In this document: piece after piece, positions 8,401 through 9,856 of the stretch
Position numbering within the stretch: the first letter of the stretch is position 1
How the letters are laid out: every line of letters begins with the position of its first letter
DNA from: Bacteriovoracaceae bacterium
GTDB lineage: Bacteria; Bdellovibrionota; UBA1018
Assembly: GCA_947475645.1 (NCBI GenBank)
Contig: CANJNU010000014.1
Location: forward strand, 1 to 9,856
Reading direction: 5' to 3'
Length of the DNA: 9,856 nucleotides
Translations under genes and position numbers: made by a program
Notes under the pieces: model-generated
Seen by the model: only the letters and a program-made list of their open reading frames with translations
What the model was told of the DNA's origin: nothing
Databases searched by the model: none

Positions 8401-8984
8401 AACACATCGAGAATGTCCCCACGAACGGAGAACGTTCCTGGGTCCTCGACCGGATCGACACGCAGGTAGCCACGATCGAGAAGCCTCTCGATTACACCTT
8501 CTCGAGTGCCCACGACGTCTCCGCGCGTGAAGGGGAGCGAATATTTCTCAAAGAAGGACTTTGGGAGCGTGCCCTGACTGATTGCAGCTCGCGTCGTAAC
8601 TAAAATAACGGATGGAGAGCCGACCAGCGCATGAGCAGCGCAAAGAGAGTGAAGCACTCCTAGGCGCGCAAGGCGTGGCCGAATGGCTGGCGCGATAGGA
8701 CTATACGGAGACTGCTCCCAGGTTGGAAAATGATGAACCTGAACGAGTGCTTCAGCAGTCTGAGTTGCCGAGAGTAAAGTCTCTAGATCTTGAGCGAATA
8801 CTGCGGCGGTGTCGTCGTCTTTACATAAAACGACGAATGTTCGCTGAGTCTCTGCGCATGCGCGCGCTAATAGAAGAGCATAAGAGGGAGTTGTGCCTCC
8901 GTGAACGCGAGTGGCCGGAAATTCAAAATTGAGTGATGACTGGAGCGATTCAAGAACGTCGGCAATGCGTTGTGCGATACTCAT
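5403..8984 (-). CDS. mfd: Mfd, transcription-repair coupling factor
   Basis: Mfd is a DNA translocase that pushes stalled RNA polymerase off damaged templates and recruits UvrA to start excision repair. From ATG at 8984 it has 1193 residues, slightly longer than E. coli (1148). The N-terminal UvrB-like module has a degenerate nucleotide loop (HGGTTPSYA) and keeps FPTWEQSPYSPIAP, RGDVVGTREGV and DPGTFSVRGDILDVFSP. The RNA-polymerase-interaction domain begins about 520 (GDGIVHVDHGIGRYAGL). The RecG-like motor has Walker A GDVGYGKTE (668-676), DEEH (769-772), TATPIPRT (795-802) and GRVGRG (941-946). The C-terminal TRCF domain spans about 1040-1150 (YPAFLPDDYVPDVHQRLTFYRRL). A GTG start at 9014 would add ten residues; I prefer 8984 because its ATG forms a four-base ATGA overlap with the preceding stop. 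It reads intact with no frameshift. Confidence 0.97.
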   Translation of the reverse strand: MSIAQRIADVLESLQSSLNFEFPATRVHGGTTPSYALLLARACAETQRTFVVLCKDDDTAAVFAQDLETLLSATQTAEALVQVHHFPTWEQSPYSPIAPAIRPRLARLGVLHSLCAAHALVGSPSVILVTTRAAISQGTLPKSFFEKYSLPFTRGDVVGTREGVIERLLDRGYLRVDPVEDPGTFSVRGDILDVFSPHAPKPFRIELFDDEVERIREFDPASQRTLPDELSSIILCPAREVLINAETTPRCRERVKERADNLGVPRSVRDPILSGVQPGHYPDHSDVWAPFAYENPGKLWDYLPSNAVWAWLDELSVQQAWDDFAKDERVQSETAHTAQVIAPPFHQLFGDPIETDQILRQKSVLYLDRLALTDVAITNERSSPKSHHRIAVNQNHDLRSSKDPSGFAGAEEKLKGYQSQKYKILIFSNTASQKERIRYLLENRGLVCQNSLPAIPGQITLLSGVLSEGLRWPSEGWIIITEEELLGSSHVKRVRRESKSESASAAKSWSGLQALSDLSVGDGIVHVDHGIGRYAGLVRLNANGAASDFLQVEYANKDRLYLPVYRLNVVQKYAGVASEAALDRLGSQNFAKAKEKVRDSVKKLAIDLIQLYAQRKVLPGPRFGPADALYREFESKFPFDETPDQLKAIDAVLEDFETGRAMDRLVCGDVGYGKTEVAIRAAFRAITEGYQVAILVPTTVLAFQHEQSFLARMKDYPFRIASISRFKSAQEQKVTLAGMASGSVDIVIGTHRLFSKDVRFKNLGLIIIDEEHRFGVEHKEKLKEMKKDAHVLALTATPIPRTLHMSLSGLRDISLINTPPIDRLPIRTYVSRFDEDMMTKAIQFELQRGGQVFFLHNRVDTIYEMANRIRVLCPQAIIQVAHGQMNEKALEAAMIQFYEKQANVLLCTTIIESGIDLPTANTIIINRADMLGLSQLYQIRGRVGRGQQRAYAYLMVPAEGAMSEDAKKRLEVLQRFVELGSGFSIASHDLEIRGGGDLLGPQQSGHIAAVGFELYTELLEEAIHALQGKAPESGSQAQEPEIKVPYPAFLPDDYVPDVHQRLTFYRRLSGAPGESSLIELEQELRDRFGDLPAEGQNLIWLIRIKLLLKAHGITSLTLGAEKLSLSPSAQSSIDPVKVIARVSAQPNQYQLTPDSRLIIRMSVDSLSGLLFKLEELLRGFASVLPQGVSNSRH
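5405..5424 (-). repeat. Perfect 6-bp inverted repeat at the end of mfd
   Basis: AGTGTC (5405-5410) and GACACT (5419-5424) are exact reverse complements separated by eight bases, covering the last mfd codons and reaching the first base of the stop. On the transcribed strand the hairpin is followed by A residues rather than a T-run, so it does not look like an intrinsic terminator. It could slow 3' exonuclease decay or be chance. Confidence 0.4.
8981..8984 (-). other. ATGA stop-start overlap into mfd
   Basis: The stop TGA (8983-8981) of the methyltransferase-like gene is embedded in the mfd start ATG (8984-8982). No strong ribosome binding site precedes this ATG, so mfd translation may rely on ribosomes finishing the upstream gene. 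This overlap decided the mfd start. Confidence 0.75.
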
Positions 8985-9727
8985 GATTGGAACACCATCT
9001 CGGTGAGATGCCACAAACCGGGGAGGATTTCCCAGCGAGAAAACCGGCGAGAGGCGATTGGAAATAACGAGCCCGTAAGATGGTCGGTAAGCTCTACAGT
9101 GGTGTTGTGTCGGGCTAAGTAAAAGCGCTCGACGATTTCGGCATTGGAGAGAGGCTGATTGACGTGGGTTGAGACGTTCAATTCGAACTGAGGGCGAAGG
9201 CGCCCGGACATTCGATCATGAAAAGAAGCCCAGGAGCGAGAATCCAAGAGTGTGGGCAGCGCGCCGCACCAAGAAGAAAAGGAGTCTTCTGTGTTGTCAT
9301 GTGGGTAGAGAAGCGGCAGCTGACCCAGAAAATTACAAAAGAGAACACAGTGGTTCGGGTACCGACGCAAAAGATTCTCGAATAGGCCGATGTCGAAGTG
9401 TCCCTCGAACGGAGAAAAGTAGTCTTCGCCCGTCCAGTCGGGGCGAATTCCGTGGTTTCGAAAGAAAAACCACTTGGCTAGCGGGTCGGGATCGACTGCA
9501 CTGATCGATTTAAAACGGCGCAGAAATTCGGTGTCTAAGCAGTGCCCTCCGCTTGGACCAATGAGAAGCAACGAAGTCTCCCGAGGATTCCATGCGTTGA
9601 GCCATAGGCGCAGGTCGTAGCGAAACTCTTGCCAGAGATTGCTTCGATATTTCAGTGCGCGAAAGTGATAGATCAAACCGCCTGTGGGAGTGATGATCAT
9701 GGGGTGTTCCAGTCTTAACATCAGCAT
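8981..9727 (-). CDS. Uncharacterised protein, class I methyltransferase-like Rossmann fold
   Basis: I do not recognise a named family. The product (up to 248 residues) has no signal peptide or membrane segment. A Rossmann-like pattern is visible: strand and glycine loop LLLIGPSGGHCLDTEFL (53-69), a second strand ending in acidic residues, ISAVDPDPLAKWFF (75-88), and a later strand VLFCNFLGQLPLLYP (128-142). This spacing resembles SAM-dependent methyltransferases, but the loop is GPSGG rather than classic GxGxG, so catalytic activity is uncertain. The N terminus is aromatic and basic (LIYHFRALKYRSNLWQEFRYDLRLWL), and the middle is rich in Trp, Phe and His. ATGs at 9727, 9721 and 9700 could each be the start; none has a clear ribosome binding site, and 9700 gives a natural-looking MIITPTGG. 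Its stop overlaps the mfd ATG by four bases, so the two are probably translated together. Alternative: a non-catalytic fold relative. Confidence 0.7.
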   Translation of the reverse strand: MLMLRLEHPMIITPTGGLIYHFRALKYRSNLWQEFRYDLRLWLNAWNPRETSLLLIGPSGGHCLDTEFLRRFKSISAVDPDPLAKWFFFRNHGIRPDWTGEDYFSPFEGHFDIGLFENLLRRYPNHCVLFCNFLGQLPLLYPHDNTEDSFSSWCGALPTLLDSRSWASFHDRMSGRLRPQFELNVSTHVNQPLSNAEIVERFYLARHNTTVELTDHLTGSLFPIASRRFSRWEILPGLWHLTEMVFQS

Positions 9728-9776
9728 ACCCGCAGTTCATGCCGCAGGAGGATAGAAAAGTTTACCTTACGGTTCC

Positions 9777-9805
9777 TTGACTCTGTCCGGCGCATTGCGT
9801 AGTCT
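9777..9805 (+). promoter_or_regulatory. Possible plus-strand promoter (weak)
   Basis: TTGACT (9777-9782) matches five of six bases of a sigma70 -35 box. TAGTCT (9800-9805) lies exactly 17 bases downstream and matches only three of six bases of the -10 box. If used, it would transcribe rightwards, away from the minus-strand cluster, toward the ATG at 9839. The poor -10 makes this a low-confidence call. Confidence 0.2.
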
Positions 9806-9838
9806 CTTCGCGGGGTTGATCACCTTGGGGGTCTACTT

Positions 9839-9856
9839 ATGCCGAGCGGCTGGGAC
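9839..9856 (+). CDS. Possible start of a divergent plus-strand gene (six codons, cut by window edge)
   Basis: ATG at 9839 has a G5 run (9827-9831) seven bases upstream that could act as a ribosome binding site, and lies downstream of the weak promoter at 9777-9805. Only M-P-S-G-W-D can be read. A competing reading is the next frame, open from about 9757 to the edge: from TTG at 9795 it gives MRSLFAGLITLGVYLCRAAG, a hydrophobic segment that looks like a signal peptide or membrane helix. Both cannot be the main gene, and neither may be real. A minus-strand gene ending near 9833 (stop TAG) is also possible. Confidence 0.2.

Noticed and set aside
8985..9014. GTG at 9014 as start of mfd
   Set aside because: It has no ribosome binding site and a longer overlap with the preceding gene; the ATG at 8984 forms a four-base ATGA overlap.
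9746..9752. Strong plus-strand ribosome-binding-like AGGAGGA
   Set aside because: No ATG, GTG or TTG occurs at a usable distance downstream, so it is probably chance.

Overview
The window is a compact chromosomal segment from a Gram-negative bacterium. The evidence is a lipoprotein signal peptide, two secreted parvulin-type chaperones with signal peptides, a SurA homologue for outer-membrane protein folding, and UvrA and Mfd for DNA repair. Base composition looks fairly balanced, slightly above half G+C by eye, and is similar throughout. I see no transposase, phage gene, tRNA, rRNA or CRISPR array. The lineage cannot be fixed from the sequence. A proteobacterium or a relative such as a Bdellovibrio- or delta-like group is a reasonable guess, but only that.

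All seven recognisable genes run on the minus strand, so transcription goes from high to low coordinates. In that order they are: a small Rossmann-fold, methyltransferase-like protein (about 8981-9727); mfd, the transcription-repair coupling factor (5403-8984); a PpiC/PrsA-like periplasmic foldase (4489-5337); a small lipoprotein resembling a SurA N-terminal domain without a catalytic domain (4041-4511); a SurA-like chaperone/prolyl isomerase (2976-3977); pdxA for vitamin B6 synthesis (1927-2961); an AlgC-type phosphomannomutase/phosphoglucomutase (488-1930); and the first third or less of a further gene, uvrA (1-476, cut by the window edge), which makes eight in all when the methyltransferase-like gene of unknown role is included.

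The genes are packed like one or two operons. There are 4-base ATGA/GTGA stop-start overlaps at the first gene/mfd junction and at pdxA/phosphomannomutase, and a 23-base overlap between the foldase and the lipoprotein. Other gaps are 11 to 65 bases. The only gaps over 50 bases are 3978-4040 and 5338-5402, and neither holds a convincing terminator. The roles fall into three groups: nucleotide excision repair (Mfd recruits the UvrA-containing damage-recognition complex to stalled RNA polymerase), periplasmic folding of outer-membrane proteins (three SurA/PpiC-related products in a row), and metabolism (PLP cofactor and sugar-phosphate supply for the envelope). The surA-pdxA adjacency is the same as in Escherichia coli.

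The right end (9728-9856) is about 130 bases of non-coding or ambiguous sequence. It may hold a divergent plus-strand promoter and the first codons of a gene that continues outside. I found no clear undescribed system. The most distinctive points are the triple chaperone module with its catalytic-domain-less lipoprotein, and the uncharacterised methyltransferase-like gene coupled to mfd.
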